Part shown: positions 1 to 10,589 of the stretch, one piece after another
How the letters are laid out: each line of letters starts with the position of its first letter
How positions within the stretch are numbered: position 1 is the first letter of the stretch
The notes under the pieces: model-generated
The model's input: only the letters and a program-made list of their open reading frames with translations
What the model was told of the DNA's origin: nothing
The model's database searches: none
Made by a program: the position numbers and the translations under genes
Assembly: GCA_011503125.2 (NCBI GenBank)
Contig: WWBZ02000033.1
Span: 682,001-746,000 of the forward strand
DNA length: 64,000 bases
From: Botryosphaeria dothidea
Lineage: Eukaryota > Ascomycota > Dothideomycetes > Botryosphaeriales > Botryosphaeriaceae
Direction: 5' to 3'

Positions 1-49
1 AGTATTCCTCGCGTACAACTTGGTACGCCTTAAATTAGACCTTGCTTAC

Positions 50-118
50 CTCCCTCGTCCCTCGTCCCTCGCCCCTCGTCCCTCGCCCCTCGTCTCTCGC
101 ACCTCGTACCCTCGCCCT
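50..118. repeat. CCCTCGT-type minisatellite
   Basis: About nine head-to-tail copies of a 7-8 base unit close to CCCTCGT or CCCTCGC. The array lies in RIP-affected repeat DNA and no gene crosses it. The short open frame through it is a by-product of the repeat. Confidence 0.8.
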
Positions 119-220
119 TTAAACTACACTCTTATACTTCGGCATTATTTTACCCCTACTGCCTTTACCGGCTTCGTTACCTCGTCTCTCCGCCCCCCCT
201 CTAAGGTCCGTTTATTACAA

Positions 221-509
221 GGCTAGCGGATATTTATAGGGCTTAGAGGAGGGTATCTACTATTTTTAAGGCTCTTTTAACGTATTCTACGCTATACTAG
301 GTACTCTACGGTTTCTTAGGGGTATATTAGGGCTAGGTAGAGGTAGTTACTAGGGGAGGCTGTTCGCCTCTTCCTATATCCTCTATATTAACTACTTCGC
401 GGCTATAGTTATCTTAAGTACTATTTTAGGACTCGCGAAGCCTAGGAGAGTCCCTAAGGCCCTCTCCCGGCGCCGTAGCTTAGGGTCGATTTTTTAGTGT
501 GGTTATATT
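221..509 (-). mobile_element. Inverted fragment of the LINE 5' end
   Basis: This is an inverted copy of the first 290 bases of the LINE that begins at 2650, including the start of its ORF1. The two align base for base over the whole stretch. Nearly every difference is CA to TA or TG to TA, so this copy has been hit harder by RIP. It stops within a few bases of the ORF1 start codon, as the full copy does, which places the family's true 5' end there. It codes for nothing intact. Confidence 0.9.
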
Positions 510-619
510 TATCTAATAAGTATAGTTATATATAAGTAGAAAAGCTATAATAATCTATAGATAGTAGAGGATAGTTAGTATCCTTCGTTATCTAGGTACG
601 GAGAATAATTATAATCCTT

Positions 620-1046
620 CGTTATCTAGTGGGCCCGGTGGGTCTTACGTAACGCGGGCGCTAAAGCCTATTTTCCGGAATCCGACTTTTATCTTAATAA
701 GCGGACGATATATTCGCTATTCTTCTATCCGTTCCCTGCGTCCTAAGTCGGCTTCCTAGATTCGTAATCCTTCTCTAGTAGGCGTTCTTCTCTTACGGGA
801 TCTCCGGCTTTATCGTTACCCTTAGTATTCGCTATATTACGTAGGCGCCGTTCCCGTGTAGGCTATAGTTGCTGCCTTGCCCAGGTCCGTAGGCGCCGCT
901 TTCCTTTAAGGCTGCTTTTCCCGTATAGGCGTGCCGACCGTGCGGCTCTATTACCCGTAAGATTTCTTAGCCCCTAGGGTATTTCCTCCCGTGCGGGCTT
1001 TCTACCCGTAGGATTATAAAGCCCTTATCCTCTAGGGTTCGTAATA
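620..1046 (-). repeat. Ty3/gypsy 3' LTR, RIP-mutated
   Basis: The sense (minus) strand begins with TATTACGAACC, a RIP-altered form of the TGTTACGAACC seen at 10248 and 11212. Positions 830-1046 match 10020-10248 almost base for base apart from CA/TG to TA changes. Positions 620-770 match 10625-10750 more loosely. The inner boundary is set by the adjoining polypurine tract. The outer boundary is approximate and no target duplication was identified. Confidence 0.7.
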
Positions 1047-1050
1047 CTAT

Positions 1051-1060
1051 CCCCCCTCTT
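1051..1060 (-). other. Polypurine tract of the gypsy element
   Basis: The sense strand reads AAGAGGGGGG four bases before the LTR start. This is the usual position of the plus-strand primer of LTR retrotransposons. It supports the minus orientation of the element and the LTR boundary at 1046. Confidence 0.6.
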
Positions 1061-1140
1061 AAGGATCTTCGGCCCGAAGATTTATCCGTTCTATCTATAT
1101 CTTAGGCTCGTGTTTTCCTATTTTTTTTCTTTTCCGGTAA

Positions 1141-1875
1141 CGTTCTAGAATACCTCCGAAACGTAAACGTACTAAGTAGATTCTTCTAGGTAAGCGTATC
1201 GATCGCGAGGGCTACGAGATACCCGTCTCTTATTTATCTTATCTGCTCCTAGCTTCTAAGGTTAAGTCCGTAGAGTACCGGATAGATATTAAGAGCTCTT
1301 CCCGTTATAGGGAGTATACGCGCCGAGGGCGGACTACGTATAATAGCGGGGGTCTTAACGCTGCGGACTATAGGCATTCCCTTCGTTGCTTCCTATTATT
1401 ACTAATACCCGTTTTTAGTTAACCGTTTAGACCGCGCGCGTGCTAAAGTGCGCGCGGATCGAGAGGAGGCTCGTAAGGCTATATAGGCCGTAATAGCCCG
1501 TTTATCTCGACTAGAGAAGCAAGAGGATCTTTTAGAGCGTCGTGCTTATTTAATACTTTTTAAGAAGGCGGTAACTATAGAGGAGCTAGAGGAGCTAGAT
1601 CGTTCGGAGGCCGCTCGCGAGGCTAGGGGTCCTACTAACCCTAAAAATGCCGGAGAGGAGCGGTTACTAAAGCGTTTACGTGGCGAGTCCTTAGCTAAGA
1701 ACGCTATAGGTCTATTCTAGTCTATCGGTTCTCCTAGCGCTAGGTCTAATACTACGCTACCTAAGAGTTCCGAGCTAGTAAATTAGGCGCGGCAGTCTCT
1801 ATTTCCCGAGTTTAATTTTAGTTCCTTCGTGTACGACGAGTCGGCGGTGTTAGTCGATCTAGGTTTCGGCGATAG
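1141..1875 (+). pseudogene. Decayed antisense ORF in gypsy 3' region (Cys motif plus coiled coil)
   Basis: On the plus strand, opposite to the gypsy coding strand, a broken frame can be followed. The first part contains SSSRYREYTRRGRTTYNSGG. Each Y codon (TAT or TAC) is one RIP step from a Cys codon, so the ancestral motif was probably C-x2-C-x6-C. After a frameshift near 1440 a strongly charged coiled-coil stretch follows, with RLSRLEKQEDLLERR and TIEELEELDRSEAAREA. From memory this resembles a repeat-associated fungal protein family of unknown function with a short Cys motif followed by a coiled coil; that resemblance was not checked. The ORF lies between the chromodomain end of pol and the 3' LTR. 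It now holds several stops. Confidence 0.45.
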
Positions 1876-2204
1876 AACTTATTAATAAGTTCTTAATAGT
1901 CGTATAGTTCTAGAGCTTCCTAGGTATTATCCTAGTCTCCTTCTTATTTTAGGAGATATCTGAACTAACCGTCGACGTAGCCGCTATCGAGGACCTATTC
2001 TACGTTCTAGTCTCTATTTTCGTCGGCGTCGGGGTTTTCCGGTATTATTTCTTCGGTTTAGCGAATAGGGGTGGCGTTTCTTAGTACCGGTTCGAGGAAG
2101 GCGATGTGGAAAACTAGGTGTATCCGTATGGTTTCTAGCAATTTGAGGCGGAAGTTAACCTTTCCTATCTATTCTTCGATTTTAAAGGGGCCGATGTTAC
2201 GGTT
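1860..2204 (-). pseudogene. Gypsy integrase C-terminus with chromodomain
   Basis: One continuous minus-strand frame first reads the linker typical of Ty3/gypsy integrases (IGPFKIEE, VNFRLKL, HLVFHIAFLEP). A chromodomain-like end follows (VLDSGYVDG, FRYLLK, EGD, DNT), where stops stand at positions usually held by Trp or Gln. All stops are TAG or TAA, the expected products of TGG or CAG/CAA under RIP. The integrase catalytic core and RNase H that should precede it are missing. Chromodomains of such elements guide integration into heterochromatin. Confidence 0.85.
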
Positions 2205-2206
2205 TG

Positions 2207-2445
2207 AACCCTAAGGGTGCCTTGGATGGATCCTGCGGCGAGATCTTGGGTCGAGAGGACCCTAAAGCTTAACAAGAAAACTCTGTAACTCGCTACTAGC
2301 AAAAGGAACCCTAGAGAGATATATAAGCAGCGCTATCTTGCTTAAAACCTTGCTTCCTTTTCTCTTTAGCTTAGTCTTCTCGTAGATAGAATGCCACTAT
2401 ATTTCCGCGAGTGCACCGGATACAAGCCATTACAAGTCGAAGGCG
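2207..2445. repeat. Foreign segment inside gypsy pol, possible solo LTR
   Basis: This stretch separates the RT end from the integrase tail and fits neither. On the plus strand it opens with TGAACCCTAAGGG, carries a TATA-like ATATATAAGCAGCG near 2330 and closes with GCCATTACA. That makes a TG...CA segment of about 240 bases, as in a small LTR. It shows little RIP compared with its flanks. No clear target duplication was found, so it could equally be filler DNA at a deletion. Confidence 0.35.
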
Positions 2446-2455
2446 ATTTACTGTC

Positions 2456-2634
2456 TTTCTCCCTAATAAAACCTATACTCCTTTTTTATTAGGTCCGAGA
2501 GTAGTGCTAACACCTTTACGTAGTTTAGGATAAACTTTCGGTAAAAGTTAGCAAATCCTAAGAAGGATTATACGTCTTTTACTAACTTAGGTGCGGGCCA
2601 TTTCCTAATTATATCGAGCTTTTTATCGTCCATG
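2456..2634 (-). pseudogene. Gypsy reverse transcriptase, distal part
   Basis: The minus-strand frame reads MDDKKLDIIRKWPAPK, then SFLGFANFYRKFI, the classical region after the RT palm that leads to RNase H in Ty3/gypsy elements. It continues the RT frame that breaks off at 7803 on the far side of the LINE. A CAG-to-TAG type stop precedes SFLGF. After about 60 codons homology is lost at the foreign segment. Confidence 0.85.
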
Positions 2635-2649
2635 CTAATATATCTAGGA
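2635..2649. repeat. Target-site duplication of the LINE, left copy
   Basis: CTAATATATCTAGGA stands immediately before the LINE and is repeated without mismatch at 7788-7802 after it. In the gypsy frame the duplicated bases belong to the RT gene. Confidence 0.9.
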
Positions 2650-2656
2650 AAAAAAC

Positions 2657-4216
2657 ATGACCACACCAAAAAATCGACCCCAAGCTACGGCGCCGGGAGA
2701 GGGCCCTAGGGACTCTCCTAGGCTTCGCGAGTCCCAAAACAGTACTCAAGACAACTGCAGCCGCGAAGTGGTTAATGTAGAGGACACAGGAAGAGGCGAA
2801 CAGCCTCCCCCAGTGACTACCTCTACCCAGCCCCAATACACCCCCAAGAAACCGCAGAGCACCCAGTACAGCGTAGAATACGTTAAGAGAGCCTCAAAAA
2901 CAGCAGACACCCTCCTCCAAGCCCTACAAACATCCGCTAGCCTCCCTTCAGTCCTCTCCAGCTAGGTAAAAAATTTTCTCGACATTGCCAAGACAATCTT
3001 CCAGGATCATATTACTATCTACCAGGAGGCAGCTACCAAGGAGCCAGGCCTTAAGGACATCCTCAAAGAGGTCTAACAGGTCCAAAAGACAGTCAACCGT
3101 ATCCAGGCTACCTCTACACCCACACCCAACACTCGCAGCTGGGCACAAATTGCAGCCCAAGCAGCCCCGAAGCCCCCTACCCCCCCAGCCACCACTGAAC
3201 TTACCCTCCACTTCCCAGAGACAGCAAATAGACAAGAAATAGCCAAGCTCTCAAATAAGGCAATTATCAGAAAGATCCAGGCAGGAAAAAGCTGGGCGTG
3301 CAAGAAAGTACTTACTGCTAAGAAGCTCCCCAGTGGAGACGTTAGGATCTTTATACCGGATAAAGCAACCAGAACAGCCCTTCTCCAGGACCAGGAATGG
3401 ACTACAGGACTAGGAAAAGAAGTCAGGCCTAACCAGCAGCTATACTCAGTGCTAGTACACAACGTCCCTCGAGAAGGAATCGACACCACAGACCCCCAAG
3501 CCATCCAAACCATCCAGGAGCAGAACCTATCTCTACACCCAGGACTACGTATCAGCAAGCTGGCCTGGCTAAAGAGGAAGCTCCCAGAGGGGAAAACTCA
3601 CTCGGCCATCATCCTTAGCACCACAAACCCCGAAACCGCCAACCAGATCATTGATAAGGGGCTTGTTATTAACTTTGCTATCCATATAGCGCAGTACTAT
3701 AACGCAGCCTTTATAGTAACCCAGTGTTTCAAGTGCCAGGCCTACGGTCATATTACCAACCATTGTAAAAAGGAGGAAAAGTGCGGACAGTGCAGCAAGG
3801 CACACAATACTAGGGACTGCCCTAAGGAAAGCATACAGTGCGCAAACTGCTCTCAAAGGCATACAGCCTGGAGCAACTCCTGCCCAGCACGCAGAGCCTG
3901 CCATGCTAAGGCCGCCCAGGCCCGCCTGGCAGCACTAGAAAGGCACCGGGAAGGACCCCTGATAACCAAAACACAGCCTCAAACTAACTGGTTGACCGTT
4001 GGACCAAGGAAGAGGATTAGGGAGGAGGAGCCGGTCAAGAGGGGACCAGGCAGGCCAAGAGACTTAAGCCGCCCCCCGCCTCCTAACCAAATAAGGTTCA
4101 CCGGACTCAACAGCTCACAACACGCCTTAGAGGAGCCCGCGGGAACTCCCTCCTCACAGCCCACACCACTAGCCCCCTCGCAGCCGGACCTAGAGATGGA
4201 AGGAAGTCAATGTTAG
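2657..4216 (+). pseudogene. LINE ORF1, gag-like nucleic-acid-binding protein, two stops
   Basis: A 519-codon frame interrupted only by TAG at 2963 and TAA at about 3074. The N-terminal third is low-complexity and polar. The middle (IFIPDKATR, LYSVLVHNVPREGID) looks like the RNA-binding module of LINE ORF1 proteins. Then come three CCHC-type zinc knuckles between about residues 355 and 415: CFKCQAYGHITNHC, CGQCSKAHNTRDC and CANCSQRHTAWSNSC. The tail has a basic GPGRPR motif resembling an AT-hook. In living LINEs this protein coats the element RNA. The C-terminal reading frame from 3077 on is uninterrupted. Confidence 0.9.
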
Positions 4217-7200
4217 ACATAGGCTCTCTCTCCATTGTACAGTATAACGTCCATAAGAGCAAGGACAGGGTAATGCTCCCGCTCTTCAAGGAAGTGGACC
4301 CAAAGATCCACCATATCCTAGCTATCTAGGAACCTTGGAGGAACCCGAGGGTTAAGACAACAGCAAGACACCCTGCCTACTATATAGTTTTTCCCCAGGA
4401 GGGAGTGGCAAGAACCTGCTTCTTTATAAGCAAGGCCATTGGCCCCGACTCCTGGCAAGCAATAGTCCATTCACCAGATCTCATCACACTTTCCCTCATT
4501 ACTAGGACACATACAATCTACATCTATAACTACTACAATCCCCCGCCAGCCTCTTATACTAGTACAGCGCTAGAAACCCTATCTCTTCTACCGGAAGTTC
4601 TTAGAAAACCAGGGGAGCACATTCTCCTAGGGGACTTTAACCTCCACCATCCTATCTGGGGAGGTATAACCTCCCTAATATACTACACCCTAGCGGATAA
4701 CCTAATTGAGATAGCTACCGCAGCTAATCTTAACCTAGCCCTTCTAAGGGGCACTATTACTAGACGAGATAGTAGCAGCGAGAGTACTCTAGACCTTATC
4801 TTTATATCACGGTGGCTAGAGGAGAGAATCCTTAGCTGTAGAGTTAGCCAGGAGCTCGAATCATCCTCTGACCACCTACCTATCCTTACTACACTTGATT
4901 TTTCTCCTACCCCCGCAGAACTACGCCCCCTAAGGCCCTAGTGGAAGAAAGTAGACTGGAAGAGAACTAATAATATACTTCAATTAAAGCTCGAACACCT
5001 TAAAGCAGCCCCTCTTAACACTAAAGCAGACCTGGATTACTTTACTATACTACTCTAGGAGGCCATCCAAAGGATAATCCAGGAGACCATCCCAGTAGCG
5101 AGACCCTCGCCCTGGGCCTCTATACAATGGACAAAGGAGTGTTCGGACCTAGTATACCAGGCTAGAGCAGCTAGAAGGAAGTGGACGGCTACAGGGAGGG
5201 AGGAGGACTGGGTAGTATACTAAACTATTGCTAATAGTAAGAAGAGGTAGATTAGAAGAGATAGAATAAAAGTATGGCGCAGAACAGTAGCTGAGATTAC
5301 TTCGGACCCATCTACACTCTGGAAGCTCTTAAAGTGGGCAAGAACAAGGGCACTGGAACCTCTAGCCCCACCTCAGTTCCCACCCCTCTAGGGAGCAGAT
5401 GAATAACTACATTACGACAACCAGTCTAAGGCAGAAATCCTTACCAACCAGTTCTTCCTACCTCCCAGGGCCACCGACCTCTCAGATCTGGATGGGTGTA
5501 TATACCCAGTGCCAGTAGAGATTCCCCAAGACCTTACTGAAGAGCAGGTCCTCCACACCATCAAGAAGCTTCCCCCAGACAAGGCACCAGGCCCAGACAA
5601 GATCACCAACAGGTTCCTAAAGCAATGCGCTGAGACACTAAGGGGACCCCTTACCAGGCTCTTCCAGGGATGCCTCGCACTTGGATACCACCCTAGGTAG
5701 TTTAAAAGCTCTATTACCGTAGTCCTTAGGAAACTACAGAGGGACGACTATACTAAAGCCAAGTTATTTAGGCCGATTGCTTTACTTAATACGCTAGGGA
5801 AGCTACTTGAGAGGATTATAGTAGATAGAATCTCCTAGGCTACTGAAGCATACGGCCTGCTCTCTAATATATAGATGGGAGCTAGGAGAAACAGATCCGC
5901 AGTAGCAGCTCTTGACCTGCTTATAGAACAGATCTATACTATCTGGGCACAAGACCCAGGGCTAGTGGCTTCAGTCCTTAGCCTGGATATCTCGGGAGCA
6001 TATGACCACGTATCTCATAGAAGGCTTCTCTACAATATGAGGATGGCAAAACTCCCAGAATGGGTAGAAAGATTCACCCGATCCTTTCTACAGGACCGTA
6101 CCACTTAGCTATCCTTCGGAGACTTCACTAGTCCACCAATCCAGACCTCAACCGGGATTCCCCAGGGATCCTCACTATCGCCGATACTCTACCTATTCTT
6201 TGCTTCTAATCTACTTACACAGCTACGCAGGGGCAATACCTTCCCCCTTGGATTCGTCGATGATACTAATATCCTAACCTTTAGTAGATCCACAGAACAG
6301 AACTATAGGACACTAGAGGGAGCATATCAAATTTGCGAGCACTGGGCAGCTACCCACGGGTCAGCTTTCTCGCCCGATAAGTATCACCTTATTTATTTTA
6401 CAAGGAAACTAAGGAGATTTAATATGGCAGCAGGGATCCGTATCCCTGGATTTGCTGGATACCCAGAGCCTACAATTAAGATTCTAGGAGTCCACGTAGA
6501 CAACAAGCTCAGATGGGGACCCCATATTAGGGAAACAGGAGCTAAGGCAATCAAATAGTGCACATCTCTCTCTAGACTCGCGGCGTCTACCTGGGGAGCC
6601 TCATTTACTAAAGCCCGTCATATCTATACGGCCGTGGTAAGGCCAGTCCTCACCTACGGCTGTGGGGTATGGTATACCCCAGAGGGAATCCTAGGGTGGA
6701 GAAAAACAACCATCCAGCCACTAAAGAAGATCTAAAACTAGTGCCTACGCACTATCTCAGGGGCGTATAAGTCAACTAGCATACAAACCTTAGAGCATGA
6801 GACAGGGATTCCCCCACTCTCACTACACCTGGACGAACTAGTACTAGCCCAGGCTATTAGAGCTAGGGATGGCCCAGTCGCGACAGTAGTAGAGGAAACT
6901 TGCCAGAGTATTAAACAGATAGCTCGGGCTACTCTAAGTACTAGAGGCGCCACTAGCCCTGCCAGAAGAACCCTGCTTAGAAAAAAGGCAAACTCACTCC
7001 TCAACTACTGCCCCTCTACCTACCAGAGTCTCCCGGAGCGAACGAAGCTACGCATAGCATATAGGAACAAGTGGAAGGAGAGATGGACAAAGTCTACTAG
7101 CCAGGGAAGACAAGACAAGCCAGTAGCCCAAAGCACACAGTGGAACCCAAAAATCAGACAAATCCACAGCGAACTATCCAAGCCACAGAGCACACTCGCC

Positions 7201-7488
7201 ACCCTACTACGTACAGAGCATATTGGACTAGAGGACTTCCTCTCAAGGCGCAAGGTGCCAGGGCACCCTAGTCCTGCCTGTCCATGCGGCTGGCATAGAC
7301 AAACCCCAAAGCATATCCTCCTCTTCTGCCCCCACTTCCAACAGAGCAGGGCACAGATGCTCCAAAGGGCAGGGACCACGGACTACTACTCCCTCCTCTC
7401 AACAAAGAAGGGGATCAAAGCAGCAACAGACTGGTTCTTACGCCTAGGGCTGCTCAAGCAATTCAGCCTGGCAAGGGAACTAATATAG
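4210..7488 (+). pseudogene. LINE ORF2, endonuclease-reverse transcriptase with multiple stops
   Basis: One frame of 1,092 codons with about fifteen nonsense codons and no frameshift. The AP-type endonuclease domain starts at once (SIVQYNVHKSK), has GDFNLHHPIWGG near residue 140 and ends with SSDHLPIL. The RT domain follows with GIPQGSSLSP near residue 650 and FVDDTNI near 680; the two aspartates are the catalytic pair. The C-terminus has CPCGWHRQTPKHILLFC, a CCHC-like finger common in LINEs. No RNase H domain was found between RT and finger. The start codon overlaps the ORF1 stop, suggesting coupled re-initiation. The present copy cannot make a full protein. Confidence 0.92.
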
Positions 7489-7787
7489 GAAGATAACCAG
7501 GAAGAGGAACTAGGAGGACAACCAGGACCACCAGGACCACTAGGACCCGGACAACTACGAGGATAAGGACTGAAGAGATAGGTCTAGCAGGTGAATGTAG
7601 GGCTGCCACAGCAGCCGCTACTAGTAAGAAGGAAAAACAAGAACTAGTATAGGATAGCATGCCCAGAGAGAGAGGAGGGGTTTTTGCCAGGCGAAAAGGT
7701 TTTCCCCCTCGTGTAAAATAACTACAGATAGCCAGCCCCGCATGGACCCGTAAGGGAGCTATATCGGGAAGAAATGAATTTATCTAT

Positions 7788-7802
7788 CTAATATATCTAG
7801 GA
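7788..7802. repeat. Target-site duplication of the LINE, right copy
   Basis: CTAATATATCTAGGA, identical to 2635-2649. On the minus strand it leads directly from the gypsy RT frame IAPRYI across the insertion site. Confidence 0.9.
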
Positions 7803-9763
7803 GCGATAATAAACCTAAGGAATTCTGTTTTCTATATATACTATTCGCATTTCTCCGGTGCAATCTAGAGATCCCGTCCTTCGAGTGCCTTAAGGACCTT
7901 ATAGATGTGCTCGGTATATTCTTCGAGCGTGTCTAAGTAGATAATAATATCGTCTAGGTAGGCCGTGTAAAACACGTCTAAATACGGGCGTAAGGTGTCG
8001 TTAACTAGGCTCTAGAACGTGCCTAGGGCGTTAGTAAGCCTAAAAGGTATAACTATATACTCGAAGTGTCCTAGGCGTGTTCTAAATACGGTTTTCTATT
8101 CCTCCTCTTCTTTTATGCGAACTAGGTAGTATTCTTCTCTAAGGTCGAACTTCGTAAAGTATTTTACGGTTCGGAATTTGTTCTATAGTTCGCCTATCCT
8201 TAGGAGTAGGTACCGATTCTTAATCGTAATATTATTTAGCTGACGGTAGTCTACGCAGAGTCGTAGTTTACCGTTCTTCTTTAGGACGAATAGGATAGGA
8301 TAGCCCGCTAGTGATAATAACGGCCGTATATATTCTCGTTCTAAGTTCTTATCGATGTATTCCCTTAAAGCCTCGAGTTCTTTCTCTAATAGAGAGTAGA
8401 TAGGCTTAAACGCGGGCTGCGCTCCTAGGATAAGGGGTATTTCGTAATCCCATAGTTGGTGTTTTAGTAATTATCCCTTTCCCCTTTCCTAAAACACCTA
8501 CTTATATCTATAGAAGGCATTAGGTACGGTGTCTAGTTCTTATATCGCGGGTTGGTAAGCGTTCTCGTTTTCTTTTAGAAGGCGCTTCATTTCTTCAGGG
8601 TTATCCTCGTGGATCCTTCGGATTTTTTACTCGTCGATAGCCCGTATTTGCGCCGGGCTAATTTGTTCTGCAAATGGGTCTTCTAAGGACCAGATTTCCG
8701 CGATCCGTCTTAGGGGTTCCCTTGCCTTTTTCTCGGAAGGTTCGTGGATATTTCTAGAACTCTAAGGTGCTACTTCTAACCCCGGTATAGGTGCCAATTT
8801 ATCGGTGTTAGGCCTTATAATGCCGCCGAGTTCCCTATATATTTTCTCGCTTGTCGCAATGCCTATAGGTATAGGTTTCCCCCCCGTTGGGTAACCGTTA
8901 TGCTTTCGATTAGTCCTCTAGGGGCAGTCTCCTCCGACTGGCTTTAGGACGTCGTTATCCTCCGGGTAGAGGCCCCGCTTCATTCGTGCTATAATTTTTT
9001 GCTCGATTTCCTTACTTGGCTTCAGGTAGAGCGTGTATACTCCTTCTCCTCGGCGTCTTATGCGTCGGGCTGCTGCGTAGGAGATTTCTTTGACGTCTAC
9101 GGGGTCGTTGCGACTCTGGCTGCTCTGGCGTTCCTAGCTCTGGTTCTCTAACTCCTAGCTCTGGCTCTGGCTGCTCTTATCCGTAGGTATTCTTCTGGCG
9201 GTGGCTAGGTGTTTAGCACATTCCTCGTTTAGGAAGGCAACGGTTCTTTCCTTCTATTTGATGTAAGGTTCGTGGGCTTCAAACCACGGGATTCCTAGGA
9301 TAATGTCATGTCCTGGTATGGAGGTCACGTCCAATGTGATCTTCTCTACATGTTTCCCGATGGTGAGCTTTATAGGTTCGGTTTCGACCCGTATCCATCC
9401 TTTGTCGTAAGAGGAGGCCGATCCGTCTACCGTGCGTAGTGGGTAGGGTCGGTCTTTCCTGGTAAGCTGAATATTGTTGCGTGTGGCGAAGGTGTAGCTA
9501 ATAAAATTGCCTTCTGCTCCGCTGTCGAGCATGGCCATTGCGGTGCGTCCGCAAATGGTCACTGGTATCCGGAGAACTTTTCCTAGGGTGCGTGTGCCGT
9601 TCGAAGTGCGTGAAACCTGGTTAAGGGACCTAGGTTGCGGCCCCTGCGAGTGTCCCTCAGCTGCAGGGCCGCCTAGTTTTTTGACGAGGCCTTCGTTAGT
9701 TCCTGGCTGATATATTCGTCCCATTCTTCCAAGGAGAAGGTGGCGTTCTTCCACTGAGTCCAC
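7803..9763 (-). pseudogene. Gypsy protease and reverse transcriptase, proximal part
   Basis: The minus strand holds a pol frame. Its first 169 codons are open and contain a retropepsin-type aspartic protease site MLDSGAEGNFIS and the flap-like IPGHDIILGIPWFEAHEP. After a TAG where Trp is usual, the same frame runs through a linker into [31 protein letters not shown] and YTAYLDDIIIYL with the catalytic YLDD. The frame then reaches APEKCE and breaks at the LINE. Stops are frequent only downstream of the protease; nearly all are TAG at Trp or Gln positions. The first Met of the protease ORF is unlikely to be a real start, since gag-pol is normally one fused product. Confidence 0.9.
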
Positions 9764-10000
9764 TGGCCGCGCCGAACGCGGCGTCTCCAGTGAATCTGGT
9801 TTTCCTTGACCCGGTACTGAAAGATCGGTATGTTGTACTTGCTCTGGGGAACCCAGTGTAGCGTGTCTTTATGCCGTGTTGCGGTCCCGTAACGACAGAG
9901 TGTACGTGCCATGTTTCGTAGGTGTTGCCTGTCTTCCTCCTGTTGAGCGCCACGAGCTTCGTCTCGTAGCCAGGTGGCTACCTCCTCGGCTGTGTGGATG
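9673..10000 (-). pseudogene. Gypsy gag, C-terminal remnant
   Basis: A minus-strand frame from about EVATWLRDEARGAQQEE through HWVPQSKYNIPIFQYRV to FSLEEWDEYISQ lies just upstream of the protease, in another frame. Position and acidic/basic make-up fit the end of gag, but no zinc knuckle is seen. Gag proteins usually have 300 or more residues, so most of the gene is missing here. The upstream side joins LTR-derived sequence. Confidence 0.4.
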
Positions 10001-10009
10001 GGAGCTTCT

Positions 10010-10248
10010 CTCCAGGGGTACCATTGGTGTTCGCTGTGTCACGTGGGCGCCGTTCCCGTGTGGGCCACAGTTGCTGCCTTGCCCAGGTCCGTAGGCGCCG
10101 CTTTCCTTTGAGGCTGCTTTTCCCGTGTGGGCGTGCCGACCGTGCGGCCCTATTACCCGTGAGGTTTCTTAGCCCCTGGGGTGTTTCCTCCCGTGCGGGC
10201 TTTCTACCCGTGGGGTCATAAAGCCCTTGTCCTCTGGGGTTCGTAACA
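10010..10248 (-). repeat. Gypsy LTR fragment, unmutated
   Basis: On the minus strand the fragment starts with TGTTACGAACCCC. It is the clean counterpart of the RIP-mutated 830-1046. It covers the first 240 bases of the LTR and then passes directly into gag-like sequence. A deletion has probably removed the rest of the LTR, the primer-binding site and the front of gag. Confidence 0.7.
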
Positions 10249-10589
10249 TTATTATAGCAGCGTTGGTCCTTATACGTTATATAAGTAGTAATATGTAACG
10301 GCGGGCCTCTTCCACTAGGCTTCGGAGTCACCTAGCAGGTTCGGGTAACCGAGGGGTTTACCTTGAATGACAAGTGGAGGGTAAAGGACTGGAACAATGG
10401 GCAGTGATTACGTGACAGGTTGGTGCACGGTGTGCGAAAGGCTCGTTACCTCCAATAGTATTGTATTGGAACTTTGAGTTGACCACAGAGGTCAAAGTAC
10501 TATCTAATGAGTGTATTTATATACTATAGGAGAGTTTGGTTACAATCTTATGGTGCCCTTCTGAGCCCAGCTCTAAAGGGCTCATGTTG

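Larger units (their letters stand above)
2650..7787 (+). mobile_element. Full-length LINE (non-LTR retrotransposon)
   Basis: A complete 5.1 kb LINE has inserted into the RT gene of the gypsy element and is framed by a perfect 15 bp duplication. It carries ORF1 (gag-like, zinc knuckles) and ORF2 (endonuclease plus RT). The two overlap by a stop-start ATGTTAG. No frameshift is present in either ORF; all damage is in-frame TAG or TAA of the RIP kind. Only about 7 bases precede the ORF1 start codon. About 300 bases follow ORF2, ending in TATCTATCT rather than a long poly-A. Architecture (EN-RT-CCHC, no RNase H seen) is like the Tad-type LINEs of fungi; the clade is inference. Confidence 0.95.
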
